Source: Phaseolus vulgaris (lineage: Eukaryota > Streptophyta > Magnoliopsida > Fabales > Fabaceae). From it: a stretch of DNA of 64,000 nucleotides. The notes under the pieces were generated by a model. The model ran no database searches and was not told the origin of the DNA. It was given only the letters and a program-made list of their open reading frames with translations. The position numbers and the translations under genes are program-made. Location: NCBI RefSeq assembly GCF_000499845.2, contig NC_023753.2:19838418-19902417 (forward strand). Reading direction: 5' to 3'. Every line of letters starts with the position of its first letter. Within the stretch, counting starts at the first letter, position 1. Shown here piece after piece: positions 37,319 through 48,199 of this stretch.

Positions 37319-37895
37319 TGATCCTGCCTATTGACCGGAACGCTGGAAACTGCCTCGTCAAAGGATCGACATGCGCACCGCTTCAAACCTCCGTTCCTCT
37401 TCGAGATCCACCTCAAGAACCTGCAAAGAAACAGAGCGGCACCGCTGCGGCCGATCGCACTCCAATGCCCAAGTCAGTGACCGAATCACCAAATACTAAG
37501 AGAACAGGAACTGTGCAAATCCTCTCTCACAGTAAGCTCTATAACTCACAAGCGTAAAGAGTGTAATCTGAACGTGCGTACCTCAGAAAGTTCGTTGAGA
37601 ACTCTTATATACCTGGTTGCTTTCTCTCTCCTGGCAGTTACAGACTTGGACACGTGGCTCGCATCCAGTTGTACACGTGCCATCATCTGGAGCCTCCTTG
37701 ACTTGGGCGCTGCTTCTGACTCTCTTTTTGGCTAAGTTATTTATGCATGGTGCTGCCCAGTACATGGCTAACTTAATAACTGGCGACTTCACGAGCCCCC
37801 CGACTTCCTTCCCTTCTGCCAACCTGGCGCCTTGTCAACACGCCTATACTGTAGCTGGATGCCACGTCATCACTTCCGACTACCAGGGCGGTACA
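37319..37895 (-). repeat. LTR-A, 5' LTR of A2, with 222-bp deletion
   Basis: 577 bp. Compared with the 3' LTR (799 bp) it lacks exactly 222 bp, joined at AACTT near 37769-37773. AACTT stands at both deletion borders in the full copy (26689 and 26911), so this is a short-direct-repeat deletion. Elsewhere only scattered substitutions are seen. Confidence 0.95.
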
Positions 37896-39563
37896 GAATC
37901 CCTTCTCCATGTAATATGATCCTTAGAATCCTTGTACAAAACTTCCCTAGACAATATTGATAATAGTTCTTCCACCAAGACCGCTTCTCATTGAAACCTC
38001 TCCCTCTTTCATTTTAAGTTCCATTGTCAGCCATAATCATCCCAAAAACTAGTCTCTCCCACCGCCCTCCCTTGATTTAAAGATAGAGAAAATAATCTAG
38101 GATACAAACCCTTGAGATTATTGTTGTCAATCCAGGGATCCTCCCAAAACCTGACAGAGTCCCCAGATCTGACTTTCCAAATTAAGGCTTTTTGAAACCA
38201 ACATATATTGAGTAGATCTCTCCACCACCAAGATTGGCACCCTCTCCTTCCCTGCATATATTGAGTAGATCTCTCCACCACCAAGATTGGCAATTCAACC
38301 GGACATTGTTGTTGCTAAATACCACTATATATTTAGAATCCAGAATATCTTTCCATTTTCCTTTCTCATCGCTCATCATCCTCCATTTCCATTTTGCCAT
38401 TAAAGCATAGTTAAATTTCCTGATGTCTTTGATTCCTAACCCGCCTTCTTCATTAGATTTGCAAATTTTATCCCAACTTACCCAAGGTATAAACCTGTTA
38501 TCTCTACCCCAAGCCCACAGGAATCTCCTTTGTATACACTTGATTTTGTTGCAAACTAATACTGGAGCTTTAAAGAAAGACAAGTAGAAAAGAGGAATGG
38601 ATGTAAAAACTGATTTGATTAAGCAAATTCTTCCTGCCATAGACAAAAATCTTCCTTTCCATGTGCTAAGTCTAGCATTTTTTTTATTGGCGATAGGCTC
38701 CCAGAACTGAACCTTCCTTGGATTACCTCCTATTTCTAACCCCAGATACTTGAAAGGAATCCGCATGGTATTGCAATTTAAAGTCTTCGCATAGGTTCCC
38801 AGAGTGTTCCTATCAACATTTATGCTTGCCAACTTCGATTTGTGGAAATTTATTTTCAAGCCAGAAACTAGTTCAAAGCATCTTAGGATCGTTTTAATAG
38901 TGAATACATTGGAAAAGGAGTCTTCACACATGAAAAGGGCGTTGTCTGCGAATTGTAACATACAACACTCTATTTGCTTCCTCCCCACCTTCACACCTGT
39001 GATCATATTCTGCTTAGACGCTTGTCTCACTAGCCCGGCCAAACCTTCAGCTGCCACTAGAAACAAGAACGGAGCCATAGGATCTCCCTATCGCAGCCCT
39101 CTTGATGGTTTAAATTCCTCTGTTGGGCTTCCATTAATTAACACTGAAATAGAAGCCGATTGCAAGCACCCTTTAACCCACTTTATCCATTTGCAAAGGA
39201 AACCCAATCTATGTAGCATATCAAGTAAAAAATTCCCTCTTATCGAATCATATGCCTTCTCGTAGTCCACCTTAAAGCAAAGTGCACTCCTCTGATTCCT
39301 CCTAACCTCCTCAACCACCTCATTTGCTATGAGTACACTATCTAACATACCTCTGTTCCGCAAAAGCACTGATTGGTGTTCGTCAATAACCAAAGAAAGA
39401 ACTTCCTTCATGCGACCCGCTAACACCTTAATAACAATCTTATAAAAAATTTTGACTAAGGAAATGGGCTTGAATTGATCGAGAGTTAAAGGGTCATTCA
39501 CTTTAGGTACATGTTGAACCAAATGGTGTTCAAGCTTTGAAGAATCCAAAACCCTTTGAAGGA
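37896..39563 (-). pseudogene. LINE (L1-like) ORF2, reverse transcriptase part
   Basis: The - strand reads from LDQFKPISLVKIFYKI (RT start, about 39480) through QSVLLRNRGMLDSVLIANE and FKVDYEKAYDSI to GLR, then an in-frame TAG (where family members have Q) before GDPMAPFLFL, then LQFADNALF (FADD expected; the second Asp is Asn at about 38941-38943), KYLGLEIGGNPR and GGLGIKDIRKFN, down to RFWEDPWI (about 38110). A direct duplication of about 38 bp (38202-38239 and 38254-38291) breaks the frame. The endonuclease domain upstream is missing, and the copia element abuts at 39564. Non-functional. Confidence 0.85.
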
Positions 39564-40607
39564 TGTTGAAGGCTAGGCTGTGCTTGTTGTTGCTGAGTTG
39601 TCTTAGATTGAGTTTTGTAATCCACTCTTGATTGAATCCAAAGCATAGGCATTCTCAATCTTTTTAAAAAGAAAAGTGTTTTTCAAACTAAGTGAAAAAC
39701 AACCGATTGTTTTATACTTAGGTGTTATTAGAAAAGATTGAAAACTGTTTTTCAAATGGTTGAGCTGTTAAAACCAAAACAACCGATTGATTTGAGGAAA
39801 CAACCGATTGTTTGTTTTGGTACCATAACAGAAAAATGGTTTTTGTTTTGACTGAGCTTTAAATGTTTTCTAACTGTTTACGCTCCAGTTTTTAATGCTT
39901 TGACCAATCTTTAAATGCAATTAATAGTTTGTTAATATTTGATAACAAACAACAACTTTGATATATACAAAAAAACATATTTGAGTTTTTCACTGATTTT
40001 GAGTTTTTGAAAAGTTGAGATTTGCTTAGAGATTGAGATTGATCAAAGTGTGTGAGATAGGATTTCTGCTTGTATTGATTTCAGATTTGCTTCTGTAACA
40101 AGTGTAATCCTTGTATCTATTGAACAAGAATCTTTGTGTGTTTGCTGAGAAGTGTTGTGTGTTCTTGAGGGGATCAAGATCAACATTCTTAGTGTTGGTG
40201 TGTTGGCCAAGAGAAGTGTGTGTCTTGAGGGGATCAAGGTCACTTTCTTGGTTGTGTTGTAAGTGATCTAGGTTTGATTGATTAGTCGTGTTCCTCAGTG
40301 GTTTCTGAGAAGACTAGATGTAGCTCTGGGTTTAGAGTGAACCAGTATAAATCTCTGTGTCCTTTTCTCTATCCCTTAACTCTTTAAATTCAGTTTTGAT
40401 ATTTGCAAACTGGTATAAATAACCGATTGTTTCTGCGAAACAACCGATTATTTTTCTGGTGCAGTTGCTTTTTGCTTTAGTTTTTGGCAAACTGAATTCT
40501 TTATCATTTGTTTCTTGAGATAATTTCATGCTTGACTTAAAAGTTTTCGAAAACCCTCTTTAAACAATTCACCCCCCCCCTCTAGTTTAAAGCCATATAT
40601 TCTAACA
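39564..40607 (+). repeat. Copia-type 5' LTR (SIRE-like)
   Basis: 1,044 bp from TGTTGAAGG to TTCTAACA (TG...CA), followed at once by a primer-binding site. It ends with TTCACCCCCCCCCCTC and AGCCATATATTC, a layout I associate with SIRE1/Maximus elements. It contains five copies of the AACCGATTG motif. The matching 3' LTR was not found. Confidence 0.75.
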
Positions 40608-40622
40608 ATTGGCATCAAGAGC
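40608..40622 (+). other. Copia primer-binding site
   Basis: ATTGGCATCAAGAGC directly after the LTR resembles the initiator-tRNA-Met complement TGGTATCAGAGC with differences. Position and form support a Ty1/copia element. Confidence 0.6.
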
Positions 40623-40669
40623 TTGGTTCTTGAAACTTATTCAAGTGTGATCCTAAAACTATTTTTTTT

Positions 40670-42349
40670 ATGGCTGATAGACTACCTTTTGGGGAAGGTG
40701 CTTCAATCAACAGACCACCTCTGTTTTGTGGTTTGAACTACCAATTTTGGAAAGTGAGAATGAAAATCTTTATGGAATCACTTGACAAAGGAATTTGGGA
40801 TGCAATTGAAAATGACCCTTTTGTCCCAAAGTTTGAAAAAGATGGATCTTTCATTGAAAAGCCTTGGTCTCAATGGACTGATTCAGAAAGCAAGAAGGCC
40901 AAATTCGATTGCATTGCAAAAAATATAATAACCTCTACTTTAAATTCAGATGATTTTTTCAAGGTTTCTCAATGCAAATCATCAAAAGAGATGTGGGACA
41001 CCTTGGAGGTAACTCATGAAGATACAAATGAGGTGAAGAGAGCTAGGAAGCATACTCTAATCCAAGAGTATGAGATGTTCAGAATGCTCAAAGGTGAAAC
41101 AATTGCTGAGGTGCAAAAAAGATTCACGCACATCATTAGTCATCTAATGAGCCTTGACAAGACCTTTGAAAAGGAAGAGCTAAACATCAAGATCTTGAAA
41201 TGTCTTGATAGAACATGGCAACCCAAGGTAACTGCTATTTCCGAATCTAAATATCTAACATTCTTGAGTATGGCTTCTTTGTTTGGTAAGTTTAGGGAAC
41301 ATGAGTTAGAGATGAATCGACTCAATGTTCAAGAAAGCGAAGACAAGCATGGAAGGAGCATAGCCTTAAAAGCTTCCAAGCATAAAGGCAAACAAGAATC
41401 CAACGATGATAGTGATGAGGAAAACCTTAACTTGCTGTCAAGAAAGTTTAGCAAATTCTTGAAGAGGAACCGCAACAAGGACAACAACAAAGATAGGTAT
41501 GGAAACACGAAATCAAATGATTTTAATTCCAATAACTATACTTGTTTTGGCTGTGGTGAGCAAGGTCATATAAAGGCAGATTGTCCAAACAAGAGCAAGG
41601 AGAAAAAGCCTAGCTACAAGGAAAAGAAAGGCAAGACAAAGAGAGCCTACATAGCTTGGGATGAAAATGAGGTATCATCATCAAGTTCTTCATCAAGTGA
41701 AGATGAGAAAGCAAACATCTGTTTGATTGTTGAAGATGATAATGAATCATGTAGCTCAAGTGAGGTAAGTTCATGTGCTTCTTTAAATGAACAAAATTAC
41801 AGTAAATTTCTTGAAGCTTTTCAAGAAAATCACGATGAAGCTAATCGATTGGTGCTTTCAAACAACCGATTGAAAGAACTCAATAGCTTGTTGGAAAAGA
41901 GAGTGAAATCACTTGAAGATGAGATTGAAAAATCTAAAAATGATTTCAAAAATCTGGAAACACATTTCAAAAATTCTTCTTGCAAGTGTGACACTCTCAT
42001 TTGCAAAAACTGTGAAAATCTTGAGAAAAAGGTACATTATCTTGTTAACACTGTGGACAAGCTTTCAAAAGGGAAATCTAACTTTGAGAATGTCTTGGCA
42101 TCTCAAAGCTGTGTTTTTGGAAAAGCTGGTTTAGGTTTTAATCCACAAAACCAACAAGATAAGTTTTCAAATTTTTTTTCAAGAAAGCCAGAAAAACAAC
42201 TGATTGTTGTCTCGAAACAACCGGTTGTTACATGCTTTTATTGCATGAAGAAGGGCCATTCGGTTAGATTCTGCAAAATAAGAAAGTTTTCTGTTCCTAG
42301 AGGCTACATGAAATGGATTCCTAAAGAATGTGAGGTTCCAAATGAGTAA
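40670..42349 (+). CDS. Copia GAG polyprotein (559 aa), intact frame
   Basis: ATG at 40670, uninterrupted to the TAA at 42347. The N-terminal half is a capsid-like region (NRPPLFCGLNYQFWKVRMKI; SKEMWDTLE; HTLIQEYEMFRMLKGE.I.E). It then has a zinc knuckle CFGCGEQGHIKADC (C-x2-C-x4-H-x4-C, about residues 291-304), a Lys-rich stretch, a Ser-rich acidic block, a coiled coil (about 375-455) and a second knuckle CFYCMKKGHSVRFC (about 523-536). No protease, integrase, RT or RNase H follows. Family knowledge: SIRE-type gag proteins are long and carry knuckles. It is probably a non-autonomous element retaining a translatable gag. Confidence 0.85.
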   Translation: MADRLPFGEGASINRPPLFCGLNYQFWKVRMKIFMESLDKGIWDAIENDPFVPKFEKDGSFIEKPWSQWTDSESKKAKFDCIAKNIITSTLNSDDFFKVSQCKSSKEMWDTLEVTHEDTNEVKRARKHTLIQEYEMFRMLKGETIAEVQKRFTHIISHLMSLDKTFEKEELNIKILKCLDRTWQPKVTAISESKYLTFLSMASLFGKFREHELEMNRLNVQESEDKHGRSIALKASKHKGKQESNDDSDEENLNLLSRKFSKFLKRNRNKDNNKDRYGNTKSNDFNSNNYTCFGCGEQGHIKADCPNKSKEKKPSYKEKKGKTKRAYIAWDENEVSSSSSSSSEDEKANICLIVEDDNESCSSSEVSSCASLNEQNYSKFLEAFQENHDEANRLVLSNNRLKELNSLLEKRVKSLEDEIEKSKNDFKNLETHFKNSSCKCDTLICKNCENLEKKVHYLVNTVDKLSKGKSNFENVLASQSCVFGKAGLGFNPQNQQDKFSNFFSRKPEKQLIVVSKQPVVTCFYCMKKGHSVRFCKIRKFSVPRGYMKWIPKECEVPNE

Positions 42350-43186
42350 AAGAAATCAATTGGATCCACATTTGTGAAGGGACCAAATCTTGTTGCTTGA
42401 ACTCATGCTTGTGCAGGAAATCTAAAGAAGTGTGAAGGACTGAGTCATCTGATCAAGCCTTTTGAAGAAAAAGACCAACATTGAAGCTGAATCAATGTTC
42501 TGTATATATCAAAAAACCATTAATAGTCAAAATGAGGCTTCTTGATCTCAAAGTACATGGCTCATTGAAAGAACAACACAAAGGATAAGACATTCCTTAT
42601 CTCTGTTATTAATTTCTGTTTTTAAGTTCTTTTACATGTTTGAATAATCTTCTTAAAGTGTTAAATTTCATTTGCTTTGATCTATTTCTGCTCATGCTTA
42701 AATATTCAAAATGAGTTTACTGTTGTAGAAAAACAATCGATTGTTTTGAGTCTGATAGCACTGTGAAGAAACCAATTTAATTTCTATTTTGATTTTCTAT
42801 CCATTGCAGATCAAATTAAAGAGAGAATCCTTGGTCAATGAACCTGTGTTGAAAGCTGATCACGTTCAGAGAGAAGTTACAACAGTCATAAAGGAATATA
42901 TTCCAAAATCTTGGAAATTCTAGAGTCTTAATGACTAGTCAAAGATCACATGTGAAGACCATGTGATTTTCTATTTTTTCTGACGTTTTCTGTGCAGGGC
43001 ATGGTCAAGTCCTCTCTCTCTGAAAATTTGGTACCCACTCATGTCAGTAAATGCTTTATGATTCCGTTTGTGCTATAAAATCTGTTGCAGCTGATCTTCT
43101 ACAAGAACAACCAATTGCAACATCTCTTGCAACATCTCTTGCAAAATCTGTAAGTGAGCTTTTCTCTGCTGTTCATCTCTGCCATC
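42350..43186. other. Copia internal spacer in place of pol
   Basis: 837 bp with no frame resembling protease, integrase or RT. It contains one palindromic ACAATCGATTGT (42733-42744). Confidence 0.6.
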
Positions 43187-44248
43187 ATGGATTCAACTCC
43201 TCCCACCTCAAGAAGAGTGAAATCCAGAGCTGTAAGGTCTGGAGGATGGCTAGAAGGATGGTTTTCTTGAGACAATGATCTAATTGAGAGATATAGGTTT
43301 GAAACTAGCACCAAAGTGATAAACAACCTCAAGGTTGTGTGCTTTGATTGGCTGAAAAGCCAAAAGCTGGATAATGTAAGGAGGCTGCTCAAAGATCAAT
43401 CTCTCAGAAAGTTCTTGGAGATGAAGGGGAACATCTACCCAGATTTAATAAGGGTTTTCTACACAAATCTCAAGTTTGAGGGAAACAACCTTGTTTCTCA
43501 TGTAAAAGGTGTAGATATGGAGATTACACATGAAGTGTGGACTGCTGTAGCTGGTCTAAAGTACTCAGGCCTCAAAATTAACAAAGGGAACCTTGGTGTA
43601 GTGGAGGACTTCAATAAAGTTCAATACTACAAGAGCTGCTTGAAGAACCAAAATGCACAAGTTAGTACTTGTTCGGTTGGTGGCTTAAGGCTTGATGAAA
43701 GGTTGCTAGCCCTCATTGTGACTTGGATTCTAACTCCAAGGGGAAGCAATCATTCTATTCTCACTGAGTAAGATCTGGTGTACATCTTCTGCATTATGAA
43801 GAATATCAGAATTAATTGGATACACATCATCAAAGAGCACATGCAAAAGGCAATGAGGTTAAGTGACTATCGTTATCCATATGCTGTTTTGATTTCTAAA
43901 TTTCTGCACTATTTTGAAGTGAACCTAGAGGATGAAACATCTGAGTTGGTCAAGTCAACTCAAGAGTTGAACAATGGATCTCAACATCAAGATGCTGGAC
44001 CAAGTGCTGGTGCTGGAAATCAAGAAGAAAGAAGGCAATCCATGTCTTCTTTTGAAGAATTCATGATGAATAGGCTTGATAGCTTTGCGGAGAATGAAAG
44101 GAATCTCCATGATCTTTGTGTCAGCAATTTCCAGAGGATTGATAACAGGTTTGACAGTATGGATGCACGTTTCATGACTCTAGATGAACAGATTGAAGAA
44201 GTACAGAACCAAATCTTTGATCTTCAATATGCTGATGATGATGAATGA
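43187..44248 (+). pseudogene. Copia-associated downstream ORF ('putative plant transposon protein' type)
   Basis: ATG at 43187 in CCATCATGGATTC. One frame of 353 codons runs to the TGA at 44246-44248, interrupted only by in-frame TGA 43268-43270 and TAA 43769-43771. The central part (RKFLEMKGNIYPDLIRVFYTN, VDMEITHEVWTAVAGLKYSG, LRLDERLLALIVTWILTPRG) resembles the plant-transposon-protein domain found in many legume elements, followed by HMQKAM...YPYAVLISKFLHYF and a C-terminal coiled-coil-like FDSMDARFMTLDEQIEEVQNQ. It sits where SIRE elements carry an additional 3' ORF. Function unknown. Confidence 0.6.
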
Positions 44249-44592
44249 AGAAAAACAACCGGTTGATGTATCGAAACAACCGATTATTTTTGGTGGTTGT
44301 ATCAATTTTCTATTCTTTCTGCTTTTGGTGGTTGTATCAGTTTTCCCCCAAGACCCTAATATTTAAATTGACTATGATCATCAAACAGCATGATAAGAGC
44401 CCTCCTCAGACAGTTTTTTAACTTCCTTGTCCCTTTCCTACATACCCTCAAATTCTACTACCACATCAACTTCCTCCCCTGAACATCTCAAACCTAACTG
44501 TTTACCCGCATCCCAAATGCGATCAGATATCCTCGAGTCTTAACAGGTTATTACAGAGTAGAATATCATTTTCAGACTCAGCAAAAGAGCAG
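44249..44592. other. Copia / LINE junction region
   Basis: Contains one more paired AACAACCGGTTG / AACAACCGATTA motif (44253-44287). From about 44375 leftward on the - strand MMIIVNLNIRVLG resembles the start of LINE ORF2 (M.IISWNVRGLG type), so the copia/LINE boundary is near 44300-44345. No copia 3' LTR is present. Confidence 0.45.
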
Positions 44593-46560
44593 TTACTTAC
44601 TTGGATGAGGAATTGATTCCGTAATGAAGGGGCCACAAACCTCCCTTGGACCTCCATCGCAGACGAGATTGCTTCGTGTCCTGCTCCCACATATCACGCA
44701 GCCTTCAAATGTTCTTTGGTGATTTGAGTTCATCCTCCACAATTGCACCAACTTTGCCATTAACCGAATCTCTCCTCTCCGATAACGAGCTACCCACGCT
44801 GCTCGTTTCATCATGAATACAATCGTGGTTGGATGTAGAATAAGGCGGTCAACTTCCTGAATCCTCGTCACTTCGAATAGAACCGCCTTGTTGAGAATTA
44901 AAAAATTTAGTCTCTGCATTCACCCCTCCAGAAAAATTGACGGATACCTCTGTTGCCGACTTCATGCTTCCTACGACCGGTAACGTCGATTGTCTTCGCC
45001 CAGTACCTGCACATACCTCTTCCGAACCGACCCTAACTCCCTGGTTCTATAGGCCCATTAGCCAAATATTTTGATCTTGGGCTTTAGGAATCTGGGCCAT
45101 GCTTATTTTAGGTACAACTAAAGGAGGAATATTACCTGGACATAATGCGCTAGGTCAGCCAAAGAATTTTTAATGATATTGCAAATTGCGTTGACCTTCT
45201 CTAACACAGATAAAGCTACCCATTATTATAATTTCTCTGCTCACGCATTACCTTATCTGCGTAGGGTATTTCACCTTTACTCTGACTCTGCCTTTCAAAC
45301 TGAGAGAGTTCCTTCATTTGTTTCGATTTTGTCTCTAGTGAAAACTCAGTTTTTCTTTCCTTCTTAGCCTCCTCATTTCGCCGGGAAGTAACAACGGCAT
45401 CAACATCCCCCTCATCAAACACTTTTTCCGAAAAAATGGTCTCCTCAATGAAGGTATCCATTGATGATATGCTATATGAGGAAGCATAACTATGAACAAG
45501 ACAATTGCACACCCCTCCCCCTTGACTAGGTTCCTCCTCAACAATTCTAATGTTATAAATATGACCATTAATCTGATAACCTTTTGAAACTCCTACTTTA
45601 CACGATTTCAACACCCGTATTTGGATACGTGCATACTCAAGGTTCTCCCACTGCTCTGTAGCTTCGTCAATGGTTATTAGCTCTGCCATTTCTCCAACCA
45701 CCTTAGACAGACAATCCTTATTCCACATAGTAATGGGTAAGCCGAAGAATCTAGCACATACGATCTTGTTGCCCGCAACACATGATTCAGACTAGGGTTT
45801 TATATCCTCGAACACACTGGTAAACCAGATATCATTTAACTTAATGATATCTTCCATCCGTTCTCCTTCCTTCAGGCTTAAAAAAACAAGATTATCACCC
45901 ATATATCTCACCTTAATCATAGACATCCCCCCCTTTTATAAATTCTTCACGTAAGGACTCAAAGTTCAAATTTGGTAACATCCAAACTACTGCACTATTA
46001 GACATCCAAGGTATAACTTTTGATGTAGTCTCAATGATTGGGCCTTTCCACTGGTCTTGTGAAGTTTTTCTAACAACATCAGCATATGAATGTTTCATGT
46101 TAATGTCCATTCGGATACCCTTCCCTTTTATTTCTCTCTATACCTCCTTGCTTTTCGACTGCCCCTGTGCACGGTAAAGTTGATTCTTACCCTTACCATC
46201 CGCGTATAGTGTCGCACCTTGTTGAGTATTCCCATTTCTCCTATATTTTGGTAGGTTAACAAAAAGTTTCATACTGCCAATATATATCTGATCCAGATCC
46301 TTCTCCAGTCTGAGCTCATTTGGCACCATAAAGAATCTCACAAACCCAAACCTTCTTCCTCACCTGTTTTGACGTCCAAAGATGAACACCTCTTTCACCT
46401 TAGCCCATCTTTGAAAATTTTTTAACATATCGTATTCTCCATGAGAACTTGGAAAGTTTGAAAAGAAATACGTAGTACATGATTTTGAGGGTGAATGGTT
46501 TATGTGTGATACAAATCTCCTCCTCTGCTGCTCCCTCCATCATCCTCTGCTCCTCCCTCC
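44593..46560 (-). pseudogene. LINE (L1-like) ORF1 region
   Basis: The - strand reads, in several broken frames, an RNA-recognition-like start (YFFSNFPSSHGEYDML, FQRWAKVKEVFIFGR, then RFGFVRFFMV and LDQIYIGSMKLFVNLPKYRR, about 46490-46245), HSYADVVRK (about 46090), then CARFFGLPITMWN-type sequence and MAELITIDEATEQWENLEYARIQIRV (about 45690-45610). A further segment of 108 codons (44919-44593) is not recognised. This is the usual order of plant L1 ORF1 (RRM, then DUF4283-like region). Multiple stops and frame changes. It is the 5' part of the same LINE as 24587-26237 and 37896-39563. Confidence 0.7.
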
Positions 46561-47454
46561 ATCTTCAACCTTAATCTTATAAGGTTATTTTTGTTTTTGA
46601 TCTCAAATTTTTGTTTCTATAGTTCTTCTCTGCAATGTGAACAACCCAACAACGTCTTGGTTGTTATCAAACAACATCGCACCTCTGTCGTCCACTCCAG
46701 CTACACCACCGCCTTCCACACCATTCACACCACCTCTAGCCATTCTGTCGTCACCTCCACCATCACCTCCATCGTTGTCGCCTCCAGCGACTCCCTCTGC
46801 ACCTTCGTTGATGACACCTTCTCCATCCTCTCCTCCACCGTCTAATCCTTCAACTCCAATCATCGTTGACCACTCCACCATTGAGTTCTCCACCCTTGTC
46901 TTCCTCAAGTTCTACTATGACTCCACCGTCTCAGAGCTCGCCTTCTCCTCTATCCAGTATTTCGACTGGTGTTAAACATTCTCTACATATGCTGTCGGAA
47001 GAAGAAGAGAAGACATGACGAGGAGTACTATCCTCGGTCGATGTAGGGACCCAAAGGTGAGTGATGTTTTTCTCCAATTGAGGAGTAGAAGATTTTAATC
47101 AAAGAAAGGTGCTTTAATCTAGATTTAATCCAATTTAAATGAAATTGAAAAAATCCAAATTAATATATGGATTTTAGATTCAATCTATTTTATTGGATTT
47201 GGATTGGATCCGATCCATGAACACCTCTAGTAAGTATTTATTTCAAGTAATTACTAACTCTTTATTCATGTGTCTTTTCACATATGATGTCTTCATTATG
47301 CTAGAGAGTCCATAAGACCATTGTCTTAAGACCTCACCTTTCAATCCAAGTTATTCAATCAACATTAACAAGGTTTGATCAAGTTCTATCTCAAATGCAT
47401 CATTAGTGTCAGTTGTGGAAATTTAACAGGTCAAATTCTCACCCAACATATTCA
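46561..47454. other. Unassigned region with Pro/Ser-rich open frame
   Basis: A + frame at 46637-46975 (112 codons from an ATG) encodes a PPS/TPS-rich low-complexity peptide (SPPPSPPSLSPPATPS type). Such composition occurs in proline-rich extracellular domains but also arises by chance in C-rich DNA; there is no signal peptide or domain. The rest is AT-rich. Confidence 0.25.
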
Positions 47455-47640
47455 CACTACCGTAGGAAACAACTTTAACAACGGTTAAAAAGAGCATTTA
47501 AATATGGTTTTAAAACTGTTGTTAATTTGGGTGTCATTATAAATCAACAGTTTATAACAACGGTTTTAGAATCGTCGTTATAAATGAATATTTATGACAC
47601 TTCTAAAAATCGTCATTAATTCAGTAAATAATATATAAAA
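47455..47640 (+). other. Possible CACTA-type terminus with inverted repeats
   Basis: CACTACCGTAGGAAAC is a plausible En/Spm-type end, followed by repeated, partly inverted AACAACGGTT / AACAACGGTTTTAGAATCGTCG blocks. I did not find a convincing opposite end. Confidence 0.3.
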
Positions 47641-48199
47641 AATAAAAAGTTCGCATGGAGGAGGTGTAATGTGGCTAGCGGAGGGAGGAACTCCGGTGAG
47701 GGTCAATGGGCGCAGAGGTCGCGATTGAGCTTGGAGATCATGGTGGAGGAGGTGTCGCGTAGAGCTGGATCATGGAGTTGGCGTGTTTTAGTGCGGTGCG
47801 GCTGGGGCTGAGGGTGAAGGTTGCGATGTTGCATGAGCCGCTGCTTTTCCAGTGAGGTGCAATAGAGGAGGAGTTGCACTGCTGGAGTGATGAAGGTTGC
47901 ATGGCGACGGTTTTGTAGTGTGGTGGAGGTTGCATGGTGGCGGTTTCGCAATATGGTGGAGGTCGCGACTAGAGTGTGGTGGCAAACAAAGAAGTGAGCG
48001 TATTGAGAAGAATGAGCGCGGGTGCTACAACTCAATTAGCCAAGTAGATGACCAAGGACACAAGAGACAATTCACACTGTGATCAGTCATCTCAACATCG
48101 AAGACAAGGCCCCACCAAATATCAGAAGGACCTCAGTAGAAGAAGAACTGGTAAACCAGAGCATAAAATGTTCTTCCTTATGGTCTTCGTACAAGACAA

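Larger units (their letters stand above)
26238..37895 (-). mobile_element. Element A2: complete Tat-lineage Ty3/gypsy retrotransposon
   Basis: 11,658 bp bounded by LTR-A copies (26238-27036 and 37319-37895) and flanked by a perfect target duplication GAATC (26233-26237 and 37896-37900). On the - strand the order is: 5' LTR (37319-37895), tRNA-Lys primer site, gag-pol (36909 to 31469), spacer with tandem repeats, antisense aORF, polypurine tract (27052-27037), 3' LTR. The element sits inside a LINE ORF2; the LINE frame is continuous across the insertion point. Confidence 0.95.

Noticed and set aside
47703..48035. - strand His/Thr/Ser-rich frames
   Set aside because: Arise from imperfect GGTGGAGG/TTGCATGG repeats; all frames are open only because of the repeat composition.
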